This document shows positions 7,997-15,933 of a DNA stretch of 54,476 nucleotides, in pieces. The DNA is taken from NCBI GenBank assembly GCA_947500005.1, contig CANMQJ010000026.1, positions 1-54,476 on the forward strand. The letters run 5' to 3'. The notes beneath the pieces are model-generated. The model had not been told where the DNA came from, did not search any database, and saw only the letters and a list, made by a program, of their open reading frames with translations. Positions within the stretch are counted from its first letter, which is position 1, and every line of letters begins with the position of its first letter. The DNA comes from an uncultured Paracoccaceae bacterium (lineage in GTDB: Bacteria > Pseudomonadota > Alphaproteobacteria > Rhodobacterales > Rhodobacteraceae). The translations under genes were made by a program, and so were the position numbers.

Positions 7997-8250
7997 GACG
8001 ACGCGCGTGCTTGCCGAAAGGCCCGCCGGACTGCTTCTTCTCCGCTCCCATCGGCAAGTTCGCCAGCTTTGGCCTGCGCCAATCCCTCCAGCAGCCCTTC
8101 GCGTATGCCTGCGACTTGTGCTTCTTCCTGTTCGAGTAACCGTAGTCCCGCACGCATCGCTTCACTCACGTTTTGATAGCGTCCGGACGCCACCAAAGCC
8201 TGAACCAGCTGGTCCTGGGTTTCGGTTAGAACGACATTGCGTGTCACCAT
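7993..8250 (-). CDS. parD: ParD-type antitoxin
   Basis: An 85-residue antitoxin starting at ATG 8250 with GGGGAGA upstream. It begins MVTRNVVLTETQDQLVQAL, a ribbon-helix-helix start as in ParD, followed by SGRYQNVSEAMRAGLRLLEQEE, the typical second helix with a conserved Ser-Glu. The C-terminal tail is charged and should wrap the toxin. A longer open frame extends upstream to 8991, but it lies antisense to the serine recombinase and is not coding. The palindrome at 8267-8283 is the likely autoregulatory operator. Confidence 0.88.
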   Translation of the reverse strand: MVTRNVVLTETQDQLVQALVASGRYQNVSEAMRAGLRLLEQEEAQVAGIREGLLEGLAQAKAGELADGSGEEAVRRAFRQARASS

Positions 8251-8266
8251 GGCACAAATCTCCCCG

Positions 8267-8283
8267 TTGGCAATATATGCCAA
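8267..8283. promoter_or_regulatory. Probable ParD operator
   Basis: TTGGCA-ATATA-TGCCAA is a perfect inverted repeat with 6-bp arms, 17-33 bases upstream of the parD start. Its position and the ribbon-helix-helix nature of ParD make it the likely autorepression site. It lies between the divergent parDE and serine recombinase genes and could influence both. Confidence 0.55.
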
Positions 8284-8376
8284 TGCAAAGTTTCGGTCAA
8301 TGCTGTGGACCCTGACATCGCCTTTGCCAAACGGTCGTTTAGTAGTGATACCGAAAACTGTAAAAAGCGTATTTTG

Positions 8377-9261
8377 ATGCCCCTGATAGGTTACGCTAGG
8401 GTCTCGACCGAGGATCAGACCCCACTGCCCCAGTCGCAGGCCCTGAAATCTGCGGGTTGCGCCGAAATCCACGAAGAACAGGCCTCGGGCGGCAATCGCG
8501 CGCGGCCGGTGCTGGCACGGGTGCTTGAACGGATCAGCAAGGGCGACACGCTGGTGGTCGTGCGGATTGACCGCCTCGCGCGATCCTTGTCGCATCTGCT
8601 GGAGGTGATCGAGCGGCTGGAGGCCAAGAGTGCGTTCTTTCGTTCCATTCAGGACCCGATCGACACCGGATCCCCGCAAGGCAAGTTCACGCTGCAGGTC
8701 TTGGGCGCTGCGGCCGAGTTCGAGCGCGCCCTGATCCGGGAACGCACCAAGGCCGGCCTCGCCAGCGCGCGCACAAAGGGCCGCGTGGGCGGGAACCCTG
8801 GGCTGCGTGCCAAAGACCCTGCTGCTCTTCGCAAAGTGCGGCTGGCGCGACCGGACGGCTACATGGAGCGTTTGAACGAGACGGCACAAGATTGGGTGCC
8901 CCACGTGCGCCGGTTGCGACCCGACTTGGCTTGGGAGGACGTGGTGCGCATCATCAACGGCCCCTTGCCCGAGGCGCGTCGGTGGACCCAAAGCCGCCTG
9001 CTGCGCGCTGTGAAGGCCTATGTCCGCGACGGCTTCCTGCCTACCGAGGTGCTGGCCCGCGCCGGGCGCCGCGAAACGGACGATCGCCTGCCCGCCATCG
9101 TCGCCGGCATCAAGGGCGCGGACCCCGACATCACGCTTCAGGCGATCTGCACCCGGCTGCAGGCGATGCGCGAACGCACGCCGCGCGGGCGGACAAGCTG
9201 GCAGCCTTCGTCGGTGAAGATGCTACTGGAGCGGGCTGAGAGGCTGGGGCTGCTTGAGTAG
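8377..9261 (+). CDS. Serine recombinase (resolvase/invertase family) with long C-terminus
   Basis: A 294-residue serine recombinase. The catalytic domain starts MPLIGYARVSTEDQ with the nucleophilic Ser in the ARVST motif, followed by GDTLVVVRIDRLARSL and GKFTLQVLGAAAEFERALIRERT, all hallmark motifs. The usual C-terminal helix-turn-helix region is extended by about 100 residues (GPLPEARRWTQSRLLRAVKAYV and TPRGRTSWQPSSVKMLLERAERLGLLE). The C-terminal motif suggests two DNA-recognition units, as in plasmid and transposon recombinases of the alphaproteobacteria. Start taken at ATG 8377 because homology begins there, although the ribosome site is weak. It probably resolves plasmid multimers or inverts DNA. 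Confidence 0.88.
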   Translation: MPLIGYARVSTEDQTPLPQSQALKSAGCAEIHEEQASGGNRARPVLARVLERISKGDTLVVVRIDRLARSLSHLLEVIERLEAKSAFFRSIQDPIDTGSPQGKFTLQVLGAAAEFERALIRERTKAGLASARTKGRVGGNPGLRAKDPAALRKVRLARPDGYMERLNETAQDWVPHVRRLRPDLAWEDVVRIINGPLPEARRWTQSRLLRAVKAYVRDGFLPTEVLARAGRRETDDRLPAIVAGIKGADPDITLQAICTRLQAMRERTPRGRTSWQPSSVKMLLERAERLGLLE

Positions 9262-9339
9262 CCCAGAAACCCCGCAAATCACGCACTACGTGGAAGGATT
9301 ACAAGGCTATGGCCAGCACCAGACTCAGAAGTTGTCCGC

Positions 9340-9735
9340 TCATGCAAATGGGTTGACGATGCGAAGCTGGCCTTCGACCAGCAGGCCATCTTGCATGTCC
9401 TCGCTCCACAGCGTGGTACACCTCGCAACCAAAGCGCTGGCCACGATCATCGCGTCGTAGATCGAGAAGCCGTAGCGTTCCGCCAAAGCGCGGCCGACGT
9501 CATGGGTCTGCACGGTGAGATCTTCGACGGGACACAAGGCGCGCACACCTTCGAGAAACGCCGCTGCTTCCTCCCAACTGAGGCCAGCTTTGCGGCGGCA
9601 GTTCACCAGTGACTCGTTTAGGACCTGAACGCTGATCCGGGGCCCCTGCCCCAGGATGGCCTCTGCGCGATCGGCCTTCGGACCGTCGTCGAGCAGGTAG
9701 AGAACGACATTCGTGTCCGCGAACTCAGCGTTCAT
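9340..9735 (-). CDS. vapC: VapC-type PIN-domain toxin
   Basis: A 131-residue PIN-domain ribonuclease. The acidic residues of the active site are visible in ADTNVVLYLLDDG (first Asp), VLNESL (Glu) and YGFSIYDAMIVASAL (second Asp). TTLWSEDMQDG supplies the last acidic residues. VapC toxins cleave tRNA or rRNA when free of antitoxin. The gene overlaps the antitoxin by 11 bases (ATG inside the vapB 3' end), so expression is coupled. Length is normal for the family. Confidence 0.9.
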   Translation of the reverse strand: MNAEFADTNVVLYLLDDGPKADRAEAILGQGPRISVQVLNESLVNCRRKAGLSWEEAAAFLEGVRALCPVEDLTVQTHDVGRALAERYGFSIYDAMIVASALVARCTTLWSEDMQDGLLVEGQLRIVNPFA

Positions 9736-9952
9736 GCGTAGCGTCGCGGCTCAGACGTTCTGCTGCGGACAACTTGCCCCGGAAGCGGCGCAGGCCGGTC
9801 AGCACCTCATCCGCACGAGCAAGGCGACGGACTCTCACCCGACCGTCGTCCTTGACCAGGTCGATCTGATCACCCTCCTTGAGACCAAGCTCTCGGACGA
9901 GCTCCGCGGGCAAACGGACGGCCAGCGAGTTACCCCATTTTGCGACCTGCAT
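9725..9952 (-). CDS. vapB: AbrB/MazE-type antitoxin of the vapC pair
   Basis: A 75-residue antitoxin with an AbrB swapped-hairpin start: MQVAKWGNSLAVRLPAELV followed by LGLKEGDQIDLV. ATG 9952 is chosen because GGGAGGTCAAG precedes it; a longer upstream frame lacks that. The C-terminal part (LTGLRRFRGKLSAAERL) should block the PIN active site. A perfect inverted repeat at 9967-9994 overlaps the presumed promoter. Confidence 0.9.
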   Translation of the reverse strand: MQVAKWGNSLAVRLPAELVRELGLKEGDQIDLVKDDGRVRVRRLARADEVLTGLRRFRGKLSAAERLSRDATHER

Positions 9953-9966
9953 CTTGACCTCCCATG

Positions 9967-9994
9967 CGGATATACGTTTTGTAATGTATATCCG
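9967..9994. promoter_or_regulatory. Operator of the vapBC operon
   Basis: CGGATATAC and GTATATCCG form a perfect 9-bp inverted repeat separated by 10 bases, starting 15 bases upstream of the vapB ATG. AbrB-type antitoxins bind such repeats as dimers, so this is very likely the autoregulatory site. Confidence 0.7.
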
Positions 9995-10180
9995 AAAGGT
10001 TCCGAAGACAAGCCTGCCCACGAACCCAAGCCACTCTTGTGCATCACGCAGCGGCTGACACCACATTTAGAAAGAGCTTGCACGAATCTGACTCCTCCGG
10101 CAATAGTCACGGAAAAGGGCGACTAAACGCCACAATCCGTGAACACGCCCCAGCAAGAAAAAGGGGTCGCGCGAGGGCAG

Positions 10181-11365
10181 ATGAGCAGAGCCGATACACA
10201 GGAAGACCTGAACGCCGTGATCCGTCAGCACTCCGAGTTGCTAGCGGCGCAGCTGCATTCGCAGCGTGAGAGTCTGTTCCCGCCCGACGCATCCAAGTCT
10301 ATGCGCAAATTCACCTCTGGGGAAGCTGCTGCTCTGCTGGGCGTCAACGACTCATACCTCAGAAAGCTCCACCTTGATGGCAAGGGCCCGTCGCCAGAAG
10401 TTTCATCGGGGAACCGACGGCATTATTCGGCTGAAGATATCCATAACTTGCGGGTTTTGTTGGAGAAAACGGCTCGAAAGCCAGGAGACTACCTGCCCGG
10501 TCGTCGCGCCGGTGACCATCTGCAGATCATCGGCGTGATGAACTTCAAGGGTGGTTCGGGAAAGACGACCTCCTCGGCGCATCTTGCTCAACGGTTGGCC
10601 CTCAAGGGTTACCGTGTCCTGGCGATCGACCTTGATCCGCAGGCTTCACTTACGGCCTTGCATGGGGTTCAGCCGGAATTCGATCTTCTGGACGGCGGCA
10701 CGCTCTACGATGCGATTCGTTATGAAGACCCGGTTCCGATCGCCGAGGTGATCCGCAAGACATACATCCCGAACCTCGACCTGATTCCTGGGAATCTCGA
10801 ACTGATGGAGTTCGAGCACGAGACGCCACGGGCACTTTCTCGCGGCAACGCGGGTTTGTTCTTCTTCCGTGTGAAGGAGGCGCTGGCGCAGGTCGATGAG
10901 CAATATGACGTCGTCGTCATCGACTGTCCTCCGCAGCTCGGATTTTTGACCATGTCCGCGCTGTCGGCCGCGACAGGTGTTCTCGTGACGATCCATCCCG
11001 AGATGCTCGACGTGATGTCGATGAGCCAGTTTCTCAGAATGACGGCCGACCTGATGGACGTCATTGCCGACAGTGGGGCCGACATGTCGCATGACTGGAT
11101 GCGTTATCTCTTGACCCGGTATGAGCCGACAGACGCACCGCAGAACCGTATCGTCGCCTTCTTGCGGACGATGTATGGCGACAAGGTCTTGAACGCGCCG
11201 ATGCTCAAGTCGACGGCCATCTCGGATGCCGGTTTGACCAAGCAGACCCTTTACGAGGTCGAACGCAGCGCCTTCACTCGGACGACCTATGACCGAGCCA
11301 TTGAAAGCCTGAATGCGGTCAACGACGAGATTACCCAGCTCATTCAGAAGACTTGGGGGCGCTGA
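10181..11365 (+). CDS. repA: RepA, ParA-type partition ATPase of a repABC replicon
   Basis: A 394-residue Walker-type partition ATPase. The N-terminus carries a MerR-like DNA-binding segment (FTSGEAAALLGVNDSYLRKL) typical of RepA proteins. The deviant Walker A motif KGGSGKTT is at ~123-130, Walker A' is in LAIDLDPQASLTAL and Walker B is in YDVVVIDCPPQLGF. It moves plasmid copies with RepB and autoregulates the operon. Start: ATG 10181 is preferred because GAGGGC sits five bases upstream and homology begins there; a GTG at 10139 would add 14 residues. The stop overlaps the repB ATG as TGATG. Confidence 0.95.
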   Translation: MSRADTQEDLNAVIRQHSELLAAQLHSQRESLFPPDASKSMRKFTSGEAAALLGVNDSYLRKLHLDGKGPSPEVSSGNRRHYSAEDIHNLRVLLEKTARKPGDYLPGRRAGDHLQIIGVMNFKGGSGKTTSSAHLAQRLALKGYRVLAIDLDPQASLTALHGVQPEFDLLDGGTLYDAIRYEDPVPIAEVIRKTYIPNLDLIPGNLELMEFEHETPRALSRGNAGLFFFRVKEALAQVDEQYDVVVIDCPPQLGFLTMSALSAATGVLVTIHPEMLDVMSMSQFLRMTADLMDVIADSGADMSHDWMRYLLTRYEPTDAPQNRIVAFLRTMYGDKVLNAPMLKSTAISDAGLTKQTLYEVERSAFTRTTYDRAIESLNAVNDEITQLIQKTWGR

Positions 11366-12357
11366 TGACCGACAGCAAGAAAAAGCGCATGTCCATGCTC
11401 GATAGTCTGGCTGCGGCGGGGACGTCCCCTGCCCCTGGTAGCATGATGTCAAGCAATCGGGCTCTGCGGTCGGCGCGTGATGCTGTCGATGCTCACCATG
11501 TCTGGGAGATCGATCCGGTCGAGATCCAAGACGAGCGATATTCGGACCGCCTCGATCCAAAGGATGTGCACGATCTTCGCGCGTCGATTGAACAAAACGG
11601 GCAAACTGTGCCCATCCTTGTTCGGCGCCATCCGACCGACCCCAATCGGTATCTCCTCGTCTATGGACGCCGCCGTCTTGAGGCCATTCGTGCCTCCGAC
11701 AAAGTGAGCAAGGTTCGCGCCCTCATAGCTAACCTGGACGATACCGCCGCACTGCGCGCTCAAGTCTCAGAAAACACTGGTAGACGTGACCTGAGCTACA
11801 TCGAGCGTGCCCTCTTCGCTCAAGAACTGCTCGATAGTGGCTTTGGCTCTCAGGCACAGATTGCCGAGGTGCTGAACGTGACCCGCTCGGCGGTATCGAT
11901 GTCGGTCTCTGTTGCCAAGGCGATCGGAACTGCCTTGGCCCACGCAATCGGACCGGCTCACGGCGTCGGCCGTCCCAGATGGGAAGCACTAGCGAAAGAG
12001 CTTTCCGACAGCCGGATCGATATCGACGAACTTTCCCAGGTTGCTCTTGATGTTCGTGCCAAGACCGCCGTGAGCGAACAGGCCGACGAGGATCCTAAGG
12101 TTGATCCTTCGGTGGCGGCTTTTGAAGCCGTTGCACGGCACATAAAAAAGAGTGTGAGTCCGACGCTCGGCAAGAAGCCGAGATCGAAGACTACTGCCCT
12201 TGTCATTGATGGCACGCCAGTGGGCGCGATCAAGAGATCTGGCCGGGCGCTTCGCCTGGACCTGACGGATGTGGATGATGCCTTTGCGGAGTGGCTTGAT
12301 GCCCGCGCGCAGGACGTCCTCGAAGAGCTTCACGATCGCTGGAAACGCGAGACATGA
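11365..12357 (+). CDS. repB: RepB, ParB-type centromere-binding protein of the repABC replicon
   Basis: A 330-residue partition protein. The ParB/Srx domain is visible around LDPKDVHDLRASIEQNGQTVPILVRRHP and the arginine patch YGRRRLEAI. It is followed by the helix-turn-helix QAQIAEVLNVTRSAVSMSV and a C-terminal dimerisation region. It binds the parS sites found at 13753 and 13799. Start at ATG 11365 overlaps the repA stop; an upstream TTG at 11353 is less likely. The 182-bp gap before repC holds the antisense RNA terminator. Confidence 0.94.
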   Translation: MTDSKKKRMSMLDSLAAAGTSPAPGSMMSSNRALRSARDAVDAHHVWEIDPVEIQDERYSDRLDPKDVHDLRASIEQNGQTVPILVRRHPTDPNRYLLVYGRRRLEAIRASDKVSKVRALIANLDDTAALRAQVSENTGRRDLSYIERALFAQELLDSGFGSQAQIAEVLNVTRSAVSMSVSVAKAIGTALAHAIGPAHGVGRPRWEALAKELSDSRIDIDELSQVALDVRAKTAVSEQADEDPKVDPSVAAFEAVARHIKKSVSPTLGKKPRSKTTALVIDGTPVGAIKRSGRALRLDLTDVDDAFAEWLDARAQDVLEELHDRWKRET

Positions 12358-12400
12358 AGAGAGGCAGAGCAGCAACAAAAAGGAGGCACGGTACAGGCTA

Positions 12401-12437
12401 AAGAAAAGGTCCCGCAAAGCTTGCGCTCCACGAGACC
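12401..12437 (-). terminator. Intrinsic terminator of the antisense RNA
   Basis: On the minus strand GGTCTCG (12437-12431) pairs with CGGGACC (12414-12408) with one G-U pair, around an inner GCAAGC/GCTTTGC-like stem, and is followed by TTTTCTT. It is oriented against repABC. Confidence 0.7.
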
Positions 12438-12470
12438 CCAACTTTGATCTTAGCACTTTCAAGGTAGTGG
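12401..12470 (-). ncRNA. Probable counter-transcribed RNA (incompatibility RNA) between repB and repC
   Basis: In repABC replicons a small antisense RNA in the repB-repC gap represses RepC synthesis. Here the minus strand of that gap carries an intrinsic terminator (see 12401-12437) and no reading frame, as expected for the 3' end of such an RNA. The 5' end and promoter are not certain: several weak hexamers lie at 12450-12500, so the start given is approximate. Confidence 0.6.
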
Positions 12471-12539
12471 GCCAGCGCGCAAACCGCAAGTCATATGTGA
12501 TTCGCGGAACAGCTTTTCTATGCCTTCGTGAATGACATC

Positions 12540-13751
12540 ATGGATTACACACCGATTTCGCCGTTTATGCGGCCGATCTCGCACGCCCATCTGCGCGTGA
12601 TCGAGCGTCCTGAGGCGTCTGTTCCAGGCAAGCCCGTCAACAAGTGGGAGCTCCTCCGCGAGCTGTCAAAGGCGCAGGCCGCCTTTGGGGTTTCCGAGCG
12701 CGATCTGACCGTTCTTCAGGGACTTCTCAGCTTCTTTCCGGACGATGCGCTTGGCGGGAACACCGAAATGGTCGTCTTCCCATCCAACCGGGCGATCTGC
12801 GAGCGGCTGAACGGCATGCCTTGCTCGACGATGCGCCGTCACCTCGCCCGGTTGGTAGACGCAGGCTTGCTCATGCGGCGCGATAGCCCCAACGGGAAGC
12901 GCTATGTACGCAAGCGTGGCGAAGACCGAGTGGCCTTCGGCTTCGACCTCTCCCCGCTCTATTGCCGGGCAGAGGAGATTGCACGGGCCGCAGAGGCTGT
13001 GCGTGAGGCTGAGGACCGTGTGCGGCGACTGAGGGAGGTGGTGAGCCTTATGCGCCGCGACATGGCCGCTCTGGCGGAATTCGGCGAGGAGATCCAGCCC
13101 TGGCTTGGCCTATGGGACCAGCTCCGCGACAAGGCCGCCCTCACAGCCCGGGCTCTTCGCCGCAAACTCTCGCTTGAGGATCTGTCGGCATTTCGGATTG
13201 AACTGGAGAGTCTTCTTGACCAGGCGCGTAATGCCATTGATGGCCCTGAAACAGAAGAAATGAACACCAATGATGCCCATTTTGAGCGTCACCACCATAA
13301 TTCAAATAAAGAATCTATAGATCTTGAACCTGCCTTAGAAAAAGGCGGGCCGGCGGGCGGCGCGCCTGATGATGATACGGGTGAGCCCGTGGCTGACCTT
13401 GAAGAGCCTGACACGAGGCGGGTGCCGAAAATCCCACTCCACCTGGTGATCGCCGGCTGTCCCTCGCTCAAGACTTTCTATCAGGGCGATGTTCGACACT
13501 GGCACCAGCTTTTCGATGCGGCTTGTCATGTACGGCCGGCTATGGGGATCAGTGTCTCCGCTTGGGAAGAAGCGCAGCGCTGCATGGGACCAGAGCAAGC
13601 CTCGATCGTCATCGTGGCCATGCTGGAACGTTTTTCCGACATCAGATCACCGGGTGGATACTTGCGGGCGCTGACGTCCAAGGCTGCGGCCGGCGAGTTT
13701 TCCTGCGGGCCGATGGTCATGGCTTTGATCGGTCGGCGAAATGCGGCGTGA
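12540..13751 (+). CDS. repC: RepC, replication initiator of the repABC replicon
   Basis: A 403-residue initiator beginning MDYTPISPFMRPISHAHL, the usual RepC start; an upstream GTG at 12528 would add four residues. The N-terminal winged-helix region includes FPSNRAICERLNGMPCSTMRRHL, typical of RepC DNA binding. A variable hinge around residues 240-300 is encoded by AT-rich DNA where the origin of such replicons lies. The C-terminal domain (IPLHLVIAGCPSLKTFY) is conserved in the family. RepC acts in cis and its level is limited by the antisense RNA upstream. Two parS sites follow directly after the stop. Confidence 0.95.
   Translation: MDYTPISPFMRPISHAHLRVIERPEASVPGKPVNKWELLRELSKAQAAFGVSERDLTVLQGLLSFFPDDALGGNTEMVVFPSNRAICERLNGMPCSTMRRHLARLVDAGLLMRRDSPNGKRYVRKRGEDRVAFGFDLSPLYCRAEEIARAAEAVREAEDRVRRLREVVSLMRRDMAALAEFGEEIQPWLGLWDQLRDKAALTARALRRKLSLEDLSAFRIELESLLDQARNAIDGPETEEMNTNDAHFERHHHNSNKESIDLEPALEKGGPAGGAPDDDTGEPVADLEEPDTRRVPKIPLHLVIAGCPSLKTFYQGDVRHWHQLFDAACHVRPAMGISVSAWEEAQRCMGPEQASIVIVAMLERFSDIRSPGGYLRALTSKAAAGEFSCGPMVMALIGRRNAA
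13291..13343. other. Candidate replication origin (AT-rich tract inside repC)
   Basis: This ~50-bp stretch is strikingly AT-rich (for example AATTCAAATAAAGAATCTAT) in a gene of otherwise high GC content. In studied repABC plasmids the origin lies within repC at such an AT-rich tract. No test of function is possible from sequence alone. Confidence 0.55.
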
Positions 13752-13752
13752 T

Positions 13753-13768
13753 GTTCACAGCTGTGAAC
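13753..13768. other. parS: parS centromere site 1
   Basis: GTTCACAGCTGTGAAC is a perfect 16-bp palindrome matching the repABC parS pattern GTTNNCNGCNGNNAAC. It begins two bases after the repC stop codon. Confidence 0.9.
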
Positions 13769-13798
13769 TCCTATCGCCTCGACCGTTCATTTGCCAAA

Positions 13799-13814
13799 GT
13801 TCACAGCTGTGAAC
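13799..13814. other. parS: parS centromere site 2
   Basis: A second exact copy of GTTCACAGCTGTGAAC, 46 bp (start to start) after the first, in the gap between repC and the parB-like gene. RepB should bind both. Confidence 0.9.
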
Positions 13815-13929
13815 TATCTCCACCGGTGCGGGAACAAAGGGTAGCGAGAGGGAAAGGAGTGTTGGTTTGAGGGTTACGGGAAGTGGGATCGGGAGAGTGG
13901 CTTCCGGCGCCCGTCGTTGAGAAGATCTG

Positions 13930-15834
13930 ATGACGAAAGCTGTCCAGAAAATCACCCTGTCCCCTTCGCGGGATATCCCTTTCGACAAGCTGGTGCTGAG
14001 CCAGTCCAACGTGCGGCGCATCAAGGCTGGCGTGTCCGTCGAGGAACTGGCCGAAGATGTCGCCCGCCACGGTCTGTTGCAGAGCCTGAGCGTTCGGCCA
14101 GTATTGGCTGACGATGGCACCGAGACCGGCAAGTTCGAGATCCCGGCCGGTGGCCGCCGGTTCCAGGCATTGTCCCTGCTGGTGAAGCAGAAGCGTTTGG
14201 CAAAGACCACGCCCATTCCCTGCATCGTGCGGGATGGTGCGTCCAACATCCTGGCCGAGGACGATTCCCTTGCGGAAAACATGCAGCGCGTCGCTTTACA
14301 CCCGCTCGACCAATTCCGCGCGTTTGTGTCCCTGCGTGACAAGGGTCAGACCGATGCGGAGATTGCTGCGGCCTTCTTCGTGACGCCGCAGATCGTGAAG
14401 CAGCGCTTGAAACTTGCCTCCGTCGCCCCTGCCCTGCTTGATCGGCTGGTGACGGAAAAGCTCCAGTCCGAGGCTGAGACGGTTGCGTTTGAGGGCTGGA
14501 AGTGGATCGAGGTCGCGCTCGACCTGCCCTACGGCTACAGCCACGGCCTGCGGTCCTTGTCCGGTGATCCGGCACCGATGACGGATGACGAAGGTGCGGC
14601 TCATGCCAAACTGCTCGCCGAGTATCGGGCGCTGGAAGAGGAATACGCGGGACAGGATGAAATCCCCGACGAGGTCGACACGCGGCTTGGCGTTTTGGAA
14701 GCGGAGATGGAAAAGATCGAGACCCGGCCATTGATCTTCGATCCCTTGGAAATCGGACGGGCAGGGGCGTTCGTCACGCTCGACCGCTACGGTGCGCTGG
14801 CAGTCTATCGCGGCTATGTGCGTCCAGAGGATGAGCCCGTTGAGGAGACCGCGGTCCAGGATGGTACTGATCCTGCGGTGGCGGGGCAGAGGACTGATCG
14901 TGATCTCACCGATGGCTATGCCAGTGCCGCTCATGGCGGAACCGTCATCATGTCGGGTGGCCAGCCGATCGGAGCTGACTTGCCGGAGGATGAGGATGAC
15001 GGGGCGCTGAAGCCACTGCCCGAGCGGCTGGTCATGGAGTTGACGGCCCACCGGACGCTTGCGCTGCGTGAAGCGATCGGGCGCTCGCCGGATGTCGCGC
15101 TGACGCTGCTGCTCCTGAAGCTGGTGACGGACACCTTCCGGACCTCCTCTCCTTCGGGCAGCTGTCTCGAGGCATCCGTGCGTCAGGTCTATATGTCAGC
15201 GCAAGCGCCCGATCTGAAGGACAGCGTAGTGGCCAAGCTGGTCGACGAGCGTCACGCGGAATGGGAAGCCGATCTGCCGCTTGGCGATGATGCAGCACTC
15301 TGGGACTATCTGACGGTCCTCGACCAGGGCAGTCGGTTGGCCTTGCTGGCGCATTGCCTCAGCTTCGGCGTTAACGCGCTGCATGAGAAGGTGAACCCTT
15401 ACGGGGCAGGCATCTCCGCAGGCGGTCTGACCCGGCGGATGGCGCATTCCGACCTCGTGGCGCGCGCGACAGGTCTCGATATGGTCGAGGCGGGATGGGA
15501 GCCGACGGTCGACACCTATCTCAACCGCGTGCCCAAGGCCCGCATCCTCGAGGCCGTGCGGGAGGCGAAAGGGGAGGGGACTGCCCAACTCCTCGATCAC
15601 CTGAAGAAAGGCGAGATGGCCAGTGAGGCCGAGCGCCTGCTGAAGGGCAGCGGCTGGTTGCCCGAGGTCCTGCGCCGGAACGATCTCGTGGCGCTGGACG
15701 GTGAGGGCCATGCCGAAGGGCAGGGGGCGGATGTCGATGCCGAAGTGGCCGACAGCGTCAGTGAAGCTGACCTTCCCGCATTCCTGACGGATGACCTGCC
15801 TGCTGAAAGCGCGTCGATGCTGGCCGCGGAATAG
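13930..15834 (+). CDS. Large ParB/RepB/Spo0J-family protein, second partition-like protein
   Basis: A 634-residue protein with a ParB N-terminal domain. Visible motifs are VSVEELAEDVARHGLLQSLSV, the GGRRFQAL arginine motif and LAENMQRVALHPLDQFRAF, followed by a helix-turn-helix (TDAEIAAAFFVTPQIVKQRL). It is about twice the length of a true ParB. The remaining ~400 residues are an alpha-rich region conserved, as far as I recall, in a plasmid-borne ParB-like family of alphaproteobacteria. It may be a regulator or nuclease-like ParB relative rather than the partition adaptor, since RepB already fills that role. It lies downstream of the parS sites in the same direction. ATG 13930 is used with GAGAAG upstream. 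A hairpin follows the stop. Confidence 0.82.
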   Translation: MTKAVQKITLSPSRDIPFDKLVLSQSNVRRIKAGVSVEELAEDVARHGLLQSLSVRPVLADDGTETGKFEIPAGGRRFQALSLLVKQKRLAKTTPIPCIVRDGASNILAEDDSLAENMQRVALHPLDQFRAFVSLRDKGQTDAEIAAAFFVTPQIVKQRLKLASVAPALLDRLVTEKLQSEAETVAFEGWKWIEVALDLPYGYSHGLRSLSGDPAPMTDDEGAAHAKLLAEYRALEEEYAGQDEIPDEVDTRLGVLEAEMEKIETRPLIFDPLEIGRAGAFVTLDRYGALAVYRGYVRPEDEPVEETAVQDGTDPAVAGQRTDRDLTDGYASAAHGGTVIMSGGQPIGADLPEDEDDGALKPLPERLVMELTAHRTLALREAIGRSPDVALTLLLLKLVTDTFRTSSPSGSCLEASVRQVYMSAQAPDLKDSVVAKLVDERHAEWEADLPLGDDAALWDYLTVLDQGSRLALLAHCLSFGVNALHEKVNPYGAGISAGGLTRRMAHSDLVARATGLDMVEAGWEPTVDTYLNRVPKARILEAVREAKGEGTAQLLDHLKKGEMASEAERLLKGSGWLPEVLRRNDLVALDGEGHAEGQGADVDAEVADSVSEADLPAFLTDDLPAESASMLAAE

Positions 15835-15846
15835 CGTGATCCAGCG

Positions 15847-15867
15847 GGGGGCGGAGTTTCCGCCCCC
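15847..15867 (+). terminator. Terminator-like hairpin after the parB-like gene
   Basis: GGGGGCGGA and TCCGCCCCC form a perfect 9-bp stem with a 3-base loop, 13 bases after the stop codon. There is no strong T-run, so termination may be partial. Confidence 0.6.
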
Positions 15868-15933
15868 AATCACCCTATAGTGTAACAATATCAATGGGAT
15901 GAGTGCGATTGCTCGCATTCGGAATGAGGAATC

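Noticed and set aside
8325..8365. Resolvase site directly upstream of the serine recombinase
   Set aside because: Only an imperfect CGGT...ACCG repeat; arms match at about half the positions.
8251..8991. N-terminal extension of the parD frame
   Set aside because: It runs antisense to the serine recombinase catalytic domain; ATG 8250 has a good ribosome site and matches the family start.
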